Below are positions 25,295 through 34,965 of a stretch of 64,000 nt of DNA, piece after piece. The DNA is from Yeosuana aquiaggeris (GTDB taxonomy: Bacteria; Bacteroidota; Bacteroidia; Flavobacteriales; Flavobacteriaceae). Position 1 is the stretch's first letter. Every line of letters begins with the position of its first letter. The notes under the pieces are model-generated. The model had not been told where the DNA came from. It worked only from the letters and a program-made list of their open reading frames with translations, and ran no database searches. The position numbers and the translations under genes are program-made. The stretch covers positions 806,001 to 870,000 of the forward strand of contig NZ_JBAWKC010000001.1 of assembly GCF_044003965.1 (NCBI RefSeq). Direction: 5' to 3'.

Positions 25295-26335
25295 TTATTT
25301 AGTTTGTTTTGTTAATTTTCTGGTAGAATTTCTGGGAACAATATAGGTAGGTATTTCAATTATTTGGGGAATGATTTCCTCTCCTTTTTTTAAGGTACAA
25401 ATATCTTTATACAAAAGTTCAAAAGCTTGTTGCCCCATTTCAAACCCTGGCTGATGCACTGACGATAATGTGGGTGTGGTAATTTTTGTTAAAAACCAAT
25501 CACTAAAACCCATTACAGAAACCTGTTCTGGAACAGGAACTTTAAGTTCATTAAATCTCTTTAAAACACCAGTGGCCAATAAATCTGTAAAAGCAAAAAC
25601 ACCGTCAACATCTTCATGATCCTGGATTATTTTTTTAGCAAGTCTAAAACCTTCTCCATATGTCAAGTTTTTGCATCTATAAACTAAAGCGTTGTCAAAT
25701 GGGATATTATTTTTTGCCAAGGCTTTTTTATAACCTATAAATCTATCAATGGTAGTTTGAGGCTTTAAATCACCTCTAATATGTGCAATTTTTTTGCACC
25801 CAGAGTCAATAAGGTATTGAGTGGCATTAAAAGCAGCTTTTTGATCATCAATAATGACTTTTGATGATTTAATTAATTTTGAAATTTTATCGTATAACAC
25901 GATCGGAATCCCTTTGTCAATAACTTGTTTAATATGTTTGTGTTGCGTAGTATCATCAGAAAGTGATAATAAAATACCATCAACATTTTTGTTCATGAGT
26001 AATTTTAAATGATTTTTTTCTTGTTCAAAAGATTCGTTGGTTTGAAGCACAATGACCAAATAACCTCTTTTTTCAGCAGCTTTGATACAACCAGAAATGA
26101 TATTTGAAAAAAAATGATGAACAATTTCAGGAATGATTAAACCAATAAGTTTAGATTCTTGGTTCCTCAACCCTTGAGCCAAAGAATTAGGCTGATAGTT
26201 TAAACTAGTTGCCAGATCCACAACTCTTTTTTTTGTGTTTTCATTAATGTCAGGATAATTCTTTAATGCTTTAGACACCGTTGCTGTCGATAATCCTAAA
26301 ATTGCGGCTAATTTTTTTAATGTGGTTTTAGGCAT
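25295..26335 (-). CDS. LacI-family regulator of carbohydrate locus 1
   Basis: Start at ATG 26335 puts the helix-turn-helix at the very N-terminus (TTLKKLAAILGLSTATVSKAL, then hinge NYQPNSLAQGLR). The periplasmic-binding-protein-like sensor follows (LIGLIIPEIVHHFF to the end). An upstream ATG would add 12 residues before the HTH and is less likely. It lies between the GH13 gene and the divergent SusC gene, each with a matching palindrome, so it is the probable local repressor. The effector is likely a glucoside or its phosphate. It is a clear paralogue of the LacI gene at 62074. Confidence 0.92.
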   Translation of the reverse strand: MPKTTLKKLAAILGLSTATVSKALKNYPDINENTKKRVVDLATSLNYQPNSLAQGLRNQESKLIGLIIPEIVHHFFSNIISGCIKAAEKRGYLVIVLQTNESFEQEKNHLKLLMNKNVDGILLSLSDDTTQHKHIKQVIDKGIPIVLYDKISKLIKSSKVIIDDQKAAFNATQYLIDSGCKKIAHIRGDLKPQTTIDRFIGYKKALAKNNIPFDNALVYRCKNLTYGEGFRLAKKIIQDHEDVDGVFAFTDLLATGVLKRFNELKVPVPEQVSVMGFSDWFLTKITTPTLSSVHQPGFEMGQQAFELLYKDICTLKKGEEIIPQIIEIPTYIVPRNSTRKLTKQTK

Positions 26336-26572
26336 CTTATGGTTAAATAAATAAAACTTTGGTAGATTCAAGTGTGCATAAAAATACGTTACAATTTTTT
26401 AAAAAAGGAAGATGAAAAGACTTTTTTTTTTGCATAAGAATTATGTATTTTCTAAAAGGCTATTGTCAAATTATTGATTTATTAAGTTGAAATTGTATAA
26501 TTAGTAATTACTTAGCATGATATTTCCATTAATGATAACCATATGGGGCTCATTTTCATAATTTAACATGTT

Positions 26573-26588
26573 CCGAAAACGATTTCGG
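26573..26588 (+). promoter_or_regulatory. LacI-type operator, class 1, upstream of SusC
   Basis: CCGAAA-ACGA-TTTCGG: perfect 6-bp arms around a 4-nt centre. It matches the palindrome upstream of the GH13 gene at nearly all positions and lies about 140 nt before the SusC start. Control by the LacI protein encoded in between is inferred. Confidence 0.65.
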
Positions 26589-26613
26589 TAAAAAAAAGCG
26601 GGTTTTTCCTCTC

Positions 26614-26627
26614 TTTTTTTTTTTTTT
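26614..26627 (+). repeat. T14 homopolymer in the SusC promoter region
   Basis: Fourteen consecutive T, 26 nt after the class 1 operator and 99 nt before the SusC ATG. Such runs can vary in length by slippage. Confidence 0.6.
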
Positions 26628-26726
26628 CTGTTTAAAAAATGACATATTCGCCCTTTAGTTAACTTTATTTTAACACTATCTTAAATGTCAAATAATTAAT
26701 AAACTAATTTTATCAACTAACTCAAA

Positions 26727-29700
26727 ATGAAAAACAAATTACTTAAGAAGCTTTTGCTTCCGCTGGCTTTGCTATTGGGAAGCTTTATTTACGCGCAGAC
26801 AGTTACTGGGACAGTATCTGATGCATCAGGACCACTGCCAGGGGTAAACGTGCTGGTTAAAGGCACGTCTGTTGGAACCGTAACAGATTTTGATGGAAAT
26901 TACACCATTACTGCAAATAGCGGTGCTACATTGGTGTTTTCTTTTATTGGATACTCAACTCGAGAAATCGTTGTTTCTGGTTCAACCCTTAATGTGACTC
27001 TATCGGAAGATGCGGCGCAACTTGATGAAGTTGTGGTTATAGGTTATGGAACAACTACTGTTAAAGATGCTACTGGTGCTGTTAGTTCAGTTAGATCAGA
27101 AGACTTTAACAGAGGGGTTATTTCGTCTCCAGAACAATTAATTCAAGGAAAGACTGCTGGTATTCAAATAGCTCAGACGAGTGGTGAGCCTGGAGCAGGA
27201 ATTAACATACGTATCAGAGGTACGGCTTCTATCCGCTCTAACAACAATCCACTCTTCGTTGTGGATGGTGTTCCTTTAGCAGGTGATGATACATCAGCTG
27301 GTTCGGCAGATTTAGGATTTGGATCTAAAGGAGCTTCAAACCCTTTAAATTTCCTTAACCCAAATGATATTGAAAGTATTAGTGTTTTGAAGGATGCTTC
27401 TTCTACAGCTATCTATGGATCTAGAGGAGCAAATGGAGTAGTAATTATTACAACTAAGACAGGAAAGGGTGTTCAAGGGCAATCATGGGAGTATTCTTCT
27501 AATGTTAGCGTGTCATCTATAAGAGAAACATATACACTATTAAAAAGAGATCAGTTTTTAGATGCAGTTGACCAATTTGGTGGTGATTCAGAAGCAGCAG
27601 ATGCTGGAGCTGATACAGATTGGCAAGACTATATTTTTAGAGATGCCATATCAATTACAAACAATTTGGCATTCAATAGCAATTATGATAATGGTTCAGT
27701 AAGAGCCACTGTTAGCTATGGTGATCAAAAAGGTGTTGTTAATGGTTCTGGTTTAGAAAGATTTACTTCTCGATTAAATGCTGAACATCGTCTTTTTGAT
27801 AATAAACTGAAATTAGGAATTCAAACTACATATTCTTTTGAAAATAATAGAGGGCCAGGTTTAAGCTCAAGTGCAGGTTACCGTGGAGATCTTATAGGGG
27901 CTGCTTATTCTGCAAACCCAACATGGCCTACAGATCCAGATTATGCAGATCCAGCAGGATTAGCTACACCAGCAGCTTTTGCTACTTATGTAAAAAACAG
28001 AACCTATGTTAATAGATTTCTTTTAAATGGATATGCTGAATATAAAATAATTCCAGAATTAACAGCAAAAGTTAACTTGGGATATGACCAATCTAACTCA
28101 GACAGAAATATTGCAGCTAGTTCGCTTGGTAGAAATCTTGCAAATGATATTACTGGTGCTGGAAGAGGCTTTCTTGGAACTGTAGATTCTAAAAACCATT
28201 TGTTAGAGGCTACACTAAATTACAATAAGGAGTTTGGTAATTCTAAATTAGATGTATTAGCAGGATATTCATTCCAAGATTTTAACAGAAGCGGGAAAAA
28301 TGTTTTAGCACGTGGATTTAATGTCACTGGAATTGCAGAGATGTATGATGTGGTTAATAATGCTTCAGATTTAATTGAATCGGGCCTTACTGGTAGTTAC
28401 CAACAATATGCAATAGCACCAAATGGTAATTTTGTTAATAGATTGTTTCCTACTCCTGCTACAGATAATTTAACTACTCCATCAAATCTGGGTGTAACTA
28501 GTATTTATGGTGATTTTTTTGATACTACTGATGAAATACAGTCATATTTTGCCCGAGTTAACTATACCATAGCGAATAAATATTTATTTACAGCAACTAT
28601 TAGAGCTGATGGATCTTCACGTTTTTCTAAAGATAACCAATATGGATATTTCCCTTCAGGAGCATTTGCATGGAAAATTAACGAAGAAGATTTTATGGGT
28701 GATACATTCTCAACGCTTAAATTACGTCTTAGTGCTGGTATCACAGGGAACCAAGATGGTTTAGGGTATGGTAATTATTTGCGTAGAGAACGTTACGGAT
28801 CACTAAACATCCAAGATGGAGGAAATATCAACAACCCAGGCTTGGTGAATGTTGCGTTTGCTAACCCAGATTTAAAATGGGAAGAAACAGTGTCTTATGG
28901 TGTTGGTCTGGATTTTGGATTTGGTAATGACCGCTTAAGTGGTAGTATAGATGTTTACAGAAAAGAAACTAATGATTTATTGTTATCAATTACAGCTGCA
29001 CAACCATCGCCTCAACCATTCTTCTTTCAAAATTTAGATGCTACGGTATTAAATCAAGGTGTTGAATTTGCTATTAACTATGGTATCATTGAGCAAGAAG
29101 ATTTTTCTTGGGATGCTAGTTTTAATGTTTCTTATAACAAAAATGAATTGCAAAATTTTAAAGGGCAAGTTCAAGCAGGAACTATTTTTGGTCAAGGTTT
29201 AAGTAATGCCTTCGCTCAAATGCTTGCTGAAGGTCAACCATTATTTTCTTACTTTTTAAGAGAGTTTGAAGGGTTTGATTCCAATGGACAACCTATAGGG
29301 GATGTTCAAAAGTTTGTCGGTAAATCGGCATTACCTGATTTTGTTGGAGGATTATCAACCAATTTATCTTATAAAAACTGGGATTTTTCAGCTTATTTTT
29401 CTGGACAATTTGGAGCATATATCTACAATAACACAAGAAATGCATTCTTTACGGCTGGTGCTATTGCTGGTCAACGTAATGTCACTCCAGACGTTTTAAC
29501 TTCTGGTGAGTCTGGTGCGGCTGAAGCTGCGGTGTCAACAAGATTCTTGGAAAGTGGTGATTTTGTTCGTTTACAAAATATGTCTTTAGGATATAACTTC
29601 AAACTAAAAGAGAACGCCAAATTAAAAATGCTGCGTTTATCATTGACAGGTCAGAATTTATTCGTTGTTACACCTTATAGTGGCCCAGATCCTGAGGTTA

Positions 29701-29807
29701 GTACTCAGGGACAAGGTCCATTGAATGGTCTGCCTACAGCAGGAATTGATTATGTATCTTATCCTAACCCAAGAACATTCACTTTAGGATTATTCGCTAA
29801 ATTTTAA
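26727..29807 (+). CDS. susC: SusC-family TonB-dependent receptor, locus 1
   Basis: Outer-membrane glycan importer that works with the SusD lipoprotein as a lidded channel driven by TonB. Signal peptide ends at IYAQ; a carboxypeptidase-regulatory-like domain (about 25-100, VSGSTLNVTLSE) leads to the Ton-box-proximal VVVIGYGTTTVKDATGAVSSV. The plug follows (IRIRGTASIRSNNNPLFVVDGVPL), then the barrel ending NPRTFTLGLFAKF. At 1,026 aa the length is normal. SusD starts 13 bases downstream. The cargo is not in the sequence; the trehalase and GH13 genes nearby suggest an alpha-glucoside. Confidence 0.95.
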   Translation: MKNKLLKKLLLPLALLLGSFIYAQTVTGTVSDASGPLPGVNVLVKGTSVGTVTDFDGNYTITANSGATLVFSFIGYSTREIVVSGSTLNVTLSEDAAQLDEVVVIGYGTTTVKDATGAVSSVRSEDFNRGVISSPEQLIQGKTAGIQIAQTSGEPGAGINIRIRGTASIRSNNNPLFVVDGVPLAGDDTSAGSADLGFGSKGASNPLNFLNPNDIESISVLKDASSTAIYGSRGANGVVIITTKTGKGVQGQSWEYSSNVSVSSIRETYTLLKRDQFLDAVDQFGGDSEAADAGADTDWQDYIFRDAISITNNLAFNSNYDNGSVRATVSYGDQKGVVNGSGLERFTSRLNAEHRLFDNKLKLGIQTTYSFENNRGPGLSSSAGYRGDLIGAAYSANPTWPTDPDYADPAGLATPAAFATYVKNRTYVNRFLLNGYAEYKIIPELTAKVNLGYDQSNSDRNIAASSLGRNLANDITGAGRGFLGTVDSKNHLLEATLNYNKEFGNSKLDVLAGYSFQDFNRSGKNVLARGFNVTGIAEMYDVVNNASDLIESGLTGSYQQYAIAPNGNFVNRLFPTPATDNLTTPSNLGVTSIYGDFFDTTDEIQSYFARVNYTIANKYLFTATIRADGSSRFSKDNQYGYFPSGAFAWKINEEDFMGDTFSTLKLRLSAGITGNQDGLGYGNYLRRERYGSLNIQDGGNINNPGLVNVAFANPDLKWEETVSYGVGLDFGFGNDRLSGSIDVYRKETNDLLLSITAAQPSPQPFFFQNLDATVLNQGVEFAINYGIIEQEDFSWDASFNVSYNKNELQNFKGQVQAGTIFGQGLSNAFAQMLAEGQPLFSYFLREFEGFDSNGQPIGDVQKFVGKSALPDFVGGLSTNLSYKNWDFSAYFSGQFGAYIYNNTRNAFFTAGAIAGQRNVTPDVLTSGESGAAEAAVSTRFLESGDFVRLQNMSLGYNFKLKENAKLKMLRLSLTGQNLFVVTPYSGPDPEVSTQGQGPLNGLPTAGIDYVSYPNPRTFTLGLFAKF

Positions 29808-29819
29808 AAAAAAATAAAA

Positions 29820-31376
29820 ATGAAAAAAATATCAATTAATATTAACTTGCTTTTTAGCCTTTTGGCTATCGTAGCACTATCATCTTGTACAGATTTAGAA
29901 TTGATCGCAGATGATTCAATTATATCGCCAGATACCGGAGAAGGGTTTTCTGGTGTAGCTGACCCAGCTGCCAGTTTGGGTAACATTTATGGTCAATTTA
30001 ATGGTATTTACGGAGGTCAAGAAAATGTTTATGCATTAGCTGAAGTGACTTCTGATGAATATTTGGTTCCGACTCGTGGAACAGACTGGGGAGACAATGG
30101 TATTTGGAGACAATTACATTTGCATTCTTGGGATCCAACACACAAATTCATATTGGATACGTGGAACTCATTTAATCAAATGTCATTCAATTGTAATGAG
30201 GTTATAGACGCTAGAAGTAACTCTACTGCCCAACAGGTTGCTGAAGCTAAATTTGTAAGAGCTTATGCTATGTGGGTGATTTTAGATAATTTTGGTAAAG
30301 TCCCTTTTAGAGATGTAGATGAAGGTCCGGAAATTAGCCCTAGAGTCCTAAGTAATACAGAAGCTTTAGATTTTATATTGGCAGATTTAGAGGCAGCTAT
30401 TCCAGACTTGCCATCAGTAGGTCCAAATGGAGCTACAAATAAAGCCAATAAAGCGGCGGCATACTTCTTAAAAGCAAGAGTATTGTTAAATGCGGGTATT
30501 TACAGAGGAGGTACTAGTCCTGAAGCAGGAGATATGCCAGGAGTTATTGCAGCAGTAGATGCTATAACAGCTCAGGGTTATAGTTTACAAGATGGCTATT
30601 TTGAATTATTTGATGGTACTGCAAACAATGAGCGTATTTTCTATTGTGATGCAGGTGTAGGAAGCAGAATGTGGAAAGGCTTACACTACAGCCAAGGTCA
30701 CCCTCAAAATGCAGGTGGTGGTTGGAATGGGTTTACAACATTGGCCTCTTTCTATGATTTATTTGAAGGTAATCCAAATTCAAATTATGTTGGTGATGGT
30801 CAAGAAGAACGCAGAGGTTGGGTTCCAGATGCGTCAACAGCTAATTCTGATAATAATGGTTTTGGTTATGGATTCTTAATTGGACAACAGTACAATGCTT
30901 CTGGCTCACCTCTTATTGCCAGAAAAAATGCGCCATTGGTATTTACAAGAGAACTACCAGGACTTATAGGTAATAGTGATGTTACTGGTATTCGTGTGTT
31001 GAAGTATTCACCAGCTAATGATCCCGCTAACGGAGCTTATTACTCTGGATTATTACTTTTTAGATATTCTGATGCTTATTTGATGAAAGCTGAAGCTATG
31101 ATGCGCAGCGGAAATGATGTTACAGGTATGGTAAATATCTTAAGATCGCTTAGAGGTGCTGCCGAATTAGGAAGTGTTTCTGAAAGTGAAATGTTAGAAG
31201 AACGAGGTAGAGAATTATATGATGAACATGTAAGAAGAACGGACTTAATTCGCTTTAATAAGTTTTCTGCTACATGGGAATTTAAAGATAATACGGATGA
31301 TACTAGAAGATTGTTCCCAATACCAACAAATGCAATATTATCAAACCCTAATTTAGAACAGAATCCTGGATATTAA
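29820..31376 (+). CDS. susD: SusD/RagB-family surface glycan-binding lipoprotein, locus 1
   Basis: Lipoprotein signal with lipid Cys23 (IVALSSC). TPR-rich SusD fold: the helix block AEAKFVRAYAMWVILDNFGKVPF and the C-terminal hallmark EERGRELYDEHVRRTDLIRFNKF, ending with IPTNAILSNPNLEQNPGY. The partner SusC is directly upstream. A perfect 10-bp hairpin follows its stop, which may reduce transcription into the VCBS genes. Binding residues for a specific sugar cannot be assigned. Confidence 0.95.
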   Translation: MKKISININLLFSLLAIVALSSCTDLELIADDSIISPDTGEGFSGVADPAASLGNIYGQFNGIYGGQENVYALAEVTSDEYLVPTRGTDWGDNGIWRQLHLHSWDPTHKFILDTWNSFNQMSFNCNEVIDARSNSTAQQVAEAKFVRAYAMWVILDNFGKVPFRDVDEGPEISPRVLSNTEALDFILADLEAAIPDLPSVGPNGATNKANKAAAYFLKARVLLNAGIYRGGTSPEAGDMPGVIAAVDAITAQGYSLQDGYFELFDGTANNERIFYCDAGVGSRMWKGLHYSQGHPQNAGGGWNGFTTLASFYDLFEGNPNSNYVGDGQEERRGWVPDASTANSDNNGFGYGFLIGQQYNASGSPLIARKNAPLVFTRELPGLIGNSDVTGIRVLKYSPANDPANGAYYSGLLLFRYSDAYLMKAEAMMRSGNDVTGMVNILRSLRGAAELGSVSESEMLEERGRELYDEHVRRTDLIRFNKFSATWEFKDNTDDTRRLFPIPTNAILSNPNLEQNPGY

Positions 31377-31402
31377 TTGAGGTTTTAAAGTTTTAATCTA
31401 AT

Positions 31403-31432
31403 ACAAAGAGGACGTTTTTCAATCCTCTTTGT
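31403..31432 (+). terminator. Hairpin after SusD (terminator or attenuator)
   Basis: ACAAAGAGGA, 10-nt loop, TCCTCTTTGT: a perfect 10-bp stem 27 nt after the SusD stop. The following GTTTGGTT is a weak T tract, so partial termination is more likely than a full stop. Confidence 0.6.
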
Positions 31433-31450
31433 TTGGTTATATAATAAATG

Positions 31451-31515
31451 TGGGTTACTATTAGTCAAAGTCAAATTGTTTTAATAATTTGAAATAGATT
31501 TTAAAAAGTAACCCA
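31451..31515. repeat. Nested inverted repeats before the first VCBS gene
   Basis: Outer arms TGGGTTACT (31451-31459) and AGTAACCCA (31507-31515) are exact complements. Inside them, TCAAATT (31471-31477) and AATTTGA (31486-31492) form a second exact pair. It is located in the 268-nt gap between SusD and VCBS gene 1. It could be an RNA processing or stabilising structure, or ends of a small repeat. Confidence 0.5.
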
Positions 31516-31644
31516 TATTTTATTTTGTATCTCATTTGTTTTTTAAACTTCTTGATGCAAATAAATATTGATTATTATAAAATATGCGGTCCTAATTGAT
31601 GTTTATTTTACAGTAAAGAACAAACGATTATTAATACCTTAGAA

Positions 31645-34600
31645 ATGATAAATTTTTTTAAACAGATCAAATTTTCACTTATCATTATTGCAAGTTTTAG
31701 TGTTATATCCTGCAATGAATCTAATAAAACTCAATCTTTAGAAGATGAATTAAAAAATAAATTATTTGTTTTAACTAAACCAAGTGAAACAGGAATTGAT
31801 TTTATTAATAAAGTTGAGAATGAAAGTGATTTTAACATTTTTAAATACAGGAATTTTTATAACGGAGGTGGCGTTGCTATCGGGGACATCAATAATGATG
31901 GACTTGCAGATGTCTATTTAACCGCAAATAGAACTAAAAACAAACTGTATCTAAATAAAGGAGATTTTAAGTTTGAAGATATTTCAATAACCTCAAATGC
32001 AGCAGGAAACAAATCATGGTCAACAGGTGTTGTCATGGTAGATATCAATGCCGATGGTTGGTTAGATATATATGTTTGTAACGCAGGAAACATACAAGGT
32101 GATGATCAGAAAAATGAATTATTTATTAATAATGGCGATTTAACTTTTACAGAAAAAGCAGAAGAGTATAATCTTGCAGATAGCGGATTTACAACACACA
32201 CAGCATTTTTTGATTATGATGGCGATGGCGATCTAGACGCCTATATTTTAAACAATAGTTTCATACCTGTTAATAGTTTGGGATATGTAAATAAGAGAGA
32301 GCTGAGAGGGGAAGACTGGGATTTACCTGAAATTTTTAAAGGAGGTGGTGATAAGCTAATGAGAAATGATAATGGCAAATTTGTTGATGTAAGTGAAGAA
32401 GCCGGAATTTATGGTAGTTTAATAGGTTTTGGATTGGGTGTTAGTGTTGGAGATGTTAATGCTGATTTACTTCCAGATATCTATGTGTCAAACGATTTTT
32501 ATGAGCACGATTATCTGTATATTAATAATGGAGATGGAACCTATAAAGAGGATATAAAAAACAGAATGTCTCATTTAAGTTTATCTTCAATGGGATCAGA
32601 TATGGCAGATATTAATAACGATGGCAGGCCGGAAATATTTGTCACCGATATGTTACCTGAAAGTGATGAACGTTTAAAAAACACAAGTGATTTTGAAAGA
32701 TACGATGTTTACAAGCTTAAAAAAGATCGGGATTTTTACAATCAATATATGCAAAACACACTTCAGTTAAATAATGGAGACAACTCTTTTTCAGAGGTAG
32801 CTTTTTTTAGTGGTATTGCACAAACTGATTGGTCTTGGGGAGCCTTGCTTTTTGATATGGATAACGACGGTTTTAAGGATTTGTACATTTCAAATGGAAT
32901 AGTTCACGATTTAACAAATCAAGATTTTATAGATTTTTTTGCTAATGAAATATACCAAGGCATGGCTATTTCTGGTATTAAAACATCACAAGATTCCATT
33001 ATAAATAGTATGCCAAGTAATCCAATAACTAATTATGCATATAAAAACAATATGGACTTAACCTTTAAAAATGAAACCGATAATTGGGGGTTTAAGGTTC
33101 CTAGTTTCTCTAATGGAGCAGCTTATGGTGATTTAGATAATGATGGAGACCTCGATCTCATAGTCAATAATTTAAATATGCCCTCATTTGTCTATAGAAA
33201 TAATACAAAAAATAATTATTTAAAAATAAAATTAATAGGAGAAGCTCCAAATACCTTCGCTATTGGAACTGTTGTTGAAGTATATGTAAATAAACAAATT
33301 ATTAGACAAGAACTTATCCCGTCTAGAGGTTTTCAGTCGTCAATGGATTATGTAATGACTTTTGGTTTAGGTAATAATCAAAAGGCAGATTCTCTAAAAA
33401 TTATTTGGCCAAATAAAAAAGTACATCGTATTGGAGAAACTAAATCGAATCAATCATTAAAATTTAGTTTAAACCAAGCGCAGGAGCATTATAATTTTAA
33501 AGAGCAAAAAGTACCAATAACATATTTTGAAGAAATTCAAAATGATTTAATAACGCATCATGAAGATTCTTATATAGACTTTAATTATGAAGGATTAATT
33601 CCAAAAATGCAGTCTAGAGAAGGTCCTGCACTTGCCGTTGGAGATGTCAATAATGATGGTAATGACGATGTTTTTATTGGCGGTGCGTTCAAACAAACAG
33701 GCCAATTGTATTTACAAAATAGTAAAGGCAAACTAACACCATCAAAATTTACGACCGATGCACTTTTTGAAGATACTTGTGCCGTCTTTGTTGATATTGA
33801 TAATGATGGTGATAAGGATTTATTAGTAGGTTCGGGAGGAAATTTTCAAGAAGCCAGAACGGGTGTTAGAGCTTATATAAATGATGGTAAGGGAAATTTT
33901 AGTGACTATAAAATTGTAGAACGCACGAATACTAATATCTCGACCATAGCACCAAATGATTTTGATAATGATGGCGATGTAGATCTTTTTGTAGGAAGCT
34001 TGAGTGTTGTTGGAACTTATGGAGTAAATCCGGAAAATTTACTTTTAGAGAATGATGGAAAAGGAAACTTTAATAATGTGACTTCAGCTAAAGCTCCAAA
34101 ACTTAAATCTATTGGGATGACAACTAGTGCAATATGGGCAGATATTGATAAAGATAATATAAAAGATTTAATTGTAGTTGGAGAGTGGATGTCTCCCAGA
34201 CTATTCAAGTATAATGGATCAGTTTTTAAAGAGATTGAGACTAATTTAAAAGAATATTCAGGTTGGTATAATACTGTAGAAGCTAAAGATTTAGACAATG
34301 ATGGAGATATTGATTTAATATTTGGAAATAGAGGTTTAAATTCAATTTACAAAGCCGATAAAGAGAATCCTGCTAAAATGTTTGTGAATGATTTTGATTC
34401 AAATGGAACCATTGAGCAGATTTTTACACAAACAGTAGATGGAAAAGATAAACCAATTCATCTTAAAAAAGAATTAACAGGTCAAATAACGTCATTAAAA
34501 AAGCAAAATTTAAAATATAGTGAATACGCTACAAAATCAATTCAAGAACTTTTTCCAAAAGATATTATTTCTAGTTCTAGCGTAAAAAATATAACTATGT

Positions 34601-34965
34601 TTTCAAGTTATGTAGCCTATAATAATGGCAACGGAAACTTTACTGTTAGAGGGCTTCCAAGCGAAGCACAATTATCATGCATTTGTAAGATTATATGTGA
34701 TGATGTTAATAAAGACGGTATTACCGATTTAATTCTAGGAGGAAACAATTTTAGTTTTAAACCACAATTTTCACGTTTAGATGCTATTCAAGGTTTAATA
34801 TTATTTGGACATCAAGATGGAAGTTTTACTAAACAATCTAAAACAGGTTTTAAGGTTAATGGTGAAATTAAAGAAATGGCGTGGGTAACAAATACATCAG
34901 GAAAACGCTATTTACTAGTTGGTATTAATAATGAACAACCAAAAATATTCAAGGTAAATGACTAA
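31645..34965 (+). CDS. VCBS/FG-GAP lipoprotein with central ASPIC_UnbV domain (copy 1)
   Basis: Lipoprotein signal (SVISC, Cys23). The mature protein holds 14 DxDxDG-type calcium-loop motifs (for example DINNDGLADVY, DYDGDGDLDAY): seven before and seven after a central ASPIC_UnbV domain at about residues 530-620 (RGFQSSMDYVMTFGLG ... IIWP). One motif in the second half is degenerate (DFDSNGTIE). The pattern suggests two seven-bladed beta-propellers joined by ASPIC_UnbV. Family members are surface proteins of unknown role, often found beside SusCD pairs. Its last eight bases overlap the next gene, a paralogue with the same layout. Ligand binding or adhesion is possible, but enzymatic activity is not indicated. 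Confidence 0.85.
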   Translation: MINFFKQIKFSLIIIASFSVISCNESNKTQSLEDELKNKLFVLTKPSETGIDFINKVENESDFNIFKYRNFYNGGGVAIGDINNDGLADVYLTANRTKNKLYLNKGDFKFEDISITSNAAGNKSWSTGVVMVDINADGWLDIYVCNAGNIQGDDQKNELFINNGDLTFTEKAEEYNLADSGFTTHTAFFDYDGDGDLDAYILNNSFIPVNSLGYVNKRELRGEDWDLPEIFKGGGDKLMRNDNGKFVDVSEEAGIYGSLIGFGLGVSVGDVNADLLPDIYVSNDFYEHDYLYINNGDGTYKEDIKNRMSHLSLSSMGSDMADINNDGRPEIFVTDMLPESDERLKNTSDFERYDVYKLKKDRDFYNQYMQNTLQLNNGDNSFSEVAFFSGIAQTDWSWGALLFDMDNDGFKDLYISNGIVHDLTNQDFIDFFANEIYQGMAISGIKTSQDSIINSMPSNPITNYAYKNNMDLTFKNETDNWGFKVPSFSNGAAYGDLDNDGDLDLIVNNLNMPSFVYRNNTKNNYLKIKLIGEAPNTFAIGTVVEVYVNKQIIRQELIPSRGFQSSMDYVMTFGLGNNQKADSLKIIWPNKKVHRIGETKSNQSLKFSLNQAQEHYNFKEQKVPITYFEEIQNDLITHHEDSYIDFNYEGLIPKMQSREGPALAVGDVNNDGNDDVFIGGAFKQTGQLYLQNSKGKLTPSKFTTDALFEDTCAVFVDIDNDGDKDLLVGSGGNFQEARTGVRAYINDGKGNFSDYKIVERTNTNISTIAPNDFDNDGDVDLFVGSLSVVGTYGVNPENLLLENDGKGNFNNVTSAKAPKLKSIGMTTSAIWADIDKDNIKDLIVVGEWMSPRLFKYNGSVFKEIETNLKEYSGWYNTVEAKDLDNDGDIDLIFGNRGLNSIYKADKENPAKMFVNDFDSNGTIEQIFTQTVDGKDKPIHLKKELTGQITSLKKQNLKYSEYATKSIQELFPKDIISSSSVKNITMFSSYVAYNNGNGNFTVRGLPSEAQLSCICKIICDDVNKDGITDLILGGNNFSFKPQFSRLDAIQGLILFGHQDGSFTKQSKTGFKVNGEIKEMAWVTNTSGKRYLLVGINNEQPKIFKVND

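Larger units (their letters stand above)
26336..26726. other. 391-nt regulatory gap between LacI and SusC
   Basis: No gene is visible here. It holds the class 1 palindrome (26573-26588), an A8 run directly after it, a T14 run (26614-26627), and about 100 nt of AT-rich leader before the SusC ATG. I could not find a clean TAnnTTTG promoter box; TAACTTTA about 70 nt before the ATG is a weak candidate. Confidence 0.6.
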
